From Prevotella sp. (GTDB lineage: Bacteria > Bacteroidota > Bacteroidia > Bacteroidales > Bacteroidaceae), in the NCBI GenBank assembly GCA_017477435.1, contig JAFUVV010000037.1, forward strand, positions 1 to 51,103: a DNA stretch of 51,103 nucleotides, written 5' to 3'. The notes under the pieces are model-generated. The model saw only the letters and a list, made by a program, of their open reading frames with translations, searched no databases and was not told where the DNA came from. Positions 50,868-51,103 of this stretch are shown one piece after another (the stretch's first letter is position 1; every line of letters begins with the position of its first letter). A program made the translations under genes and the position numbers.

Positions 50868-51103
50868 ATGACTCAAGTAATTCAAAAGACCCTTCGCGAG
50901 TCCGCCGCTATGCGGTGGACCGCTCTGCTGCTGCTCGCTATGGCGATGTTCTGCAGCTATATCTTCATGGATATCCTCTCACCCATCAAAGACCTGATGC
51001 AGGAGACCCGAGGTTGGGATTCTACTGCCTTCGGCACGATGCAAGGTTCAGAGGTGTTCCTCAACGTATTCGTATTCTTCCTCATCTTTGCTGGTATCAT
51101 CCT
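50868..51103 (+). CDS. MFS transporter, N-terminal fragment (cut by window end)
   Basis: 78 codons are visible. After a short charged start (MTQVIQKTLRESAAMRW) there is a first membrane segment (TALLLLAMAMFCSYIFMDIL), a loop with KDLMQETRGWDSTAFGTMQG, and the start of a second segment (VFLNVFVFFLIFAGII). This is the pattern of the first two helices of major facilitator transporters. It begins 17 nt after the S9 peptidase stop, suggesting co-transcription and a possible role in peptide or amino acid uptake. Substrate unknown. Confidence 0.7.
   Translation, partial: MTQVIQKTLRESAAMRWTALLLLAMAMFCSYIFMDILSPIKDLMQETRGWDSTAFGTMQGSEVFLNVFVFFLIFAGII

Overview
The window comes from a Bacteroidales genome, most likely Prevotella-like. 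The evidence is a set of start-proximal boxes matching the Bacteroidetes promoter element TAnnTTTG (often with TTTG about 20 nt upstream), few Shine-Dalgarno sites, and typical family content: 906-residue PPDK, DUF3078 outer-membrane protein, duplicated TonB C-terminal domains, a secretion-tail-like (CTD) domain, a MobV-type mobilisation remnant and a tyrosine recombinase of the Bacteroidetes type. Genus-level placement is inference.

Layout. 1-1.4 kb is the 5' part of an integrase gene, the edge of an integrated element abutting the 3' end of ppdK (1.6-4.4 kb). 4.7-9.0 kb is an AT-rich accessory patch: a small HNH nuclease, three unknown membrane or secreted proteins, a DUF4160/DUF2442 pair, a 135-bp imperfect palindrome, and a frameshifted gene joining an integrase N-terminus to a MobV C-terminus. 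Copies of a 26-bp motif lie at both ends. 9.2-23.3 kb is mainly housekeeping: exported MBL-fold protein, pncB, gpx, crcB, TonB-domain protein, rlmD, ansA, rubrerythrin, dapA, truA, an ECF sigma operon, rnz and mazG.

23.4-26.9 kb holds a single-chain MmeI-like restriction-modification enzyme. A complete REP-associated tyrosine transposase (RAYT) domain is nested in frame inside its methyltransferase domain, bordered by inverted REP palindromes, with two further REPs elsewhere in the gene. 27.3-40.0 kb looks like one minus-strand operon: RsbW-like kinase, SpoIIE-like phosphatase, STAS antagonist, a 2449-residue C-A-T-C-A-T-R nonribosomal peptide synthetase, a MATE exporter and an outer-membrane barrel. 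This reads as a partner-switch-controlled pathway for making and exporting a peptide aldehyde or a product derived from it. 40.6-51.1 kb carries valS, a DUF3078 gene, yidC, a DUF1846 gene, an S9 peptidase lipoprotein and the start of an MFS transporter.

A signal crossing the whole window is a set of four 85-bp intergenic arrays (4572, 27060, 40223, 44754). Each has exactly four 19-bp units AGTACA-N7-TGTACT at 22-bp spacing, and each lies 50-170 bp upstream of a minus-strand promoter (ppdK, the R-M gene, the NRPS operon, the DUF3078 gene). The hexamer ends are invariant in all 16 units. This looks like a dimeric-protein operator array or a structured repeat family and is not explained by the genes. 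All alignments, counts and motif positions here were done by eye.
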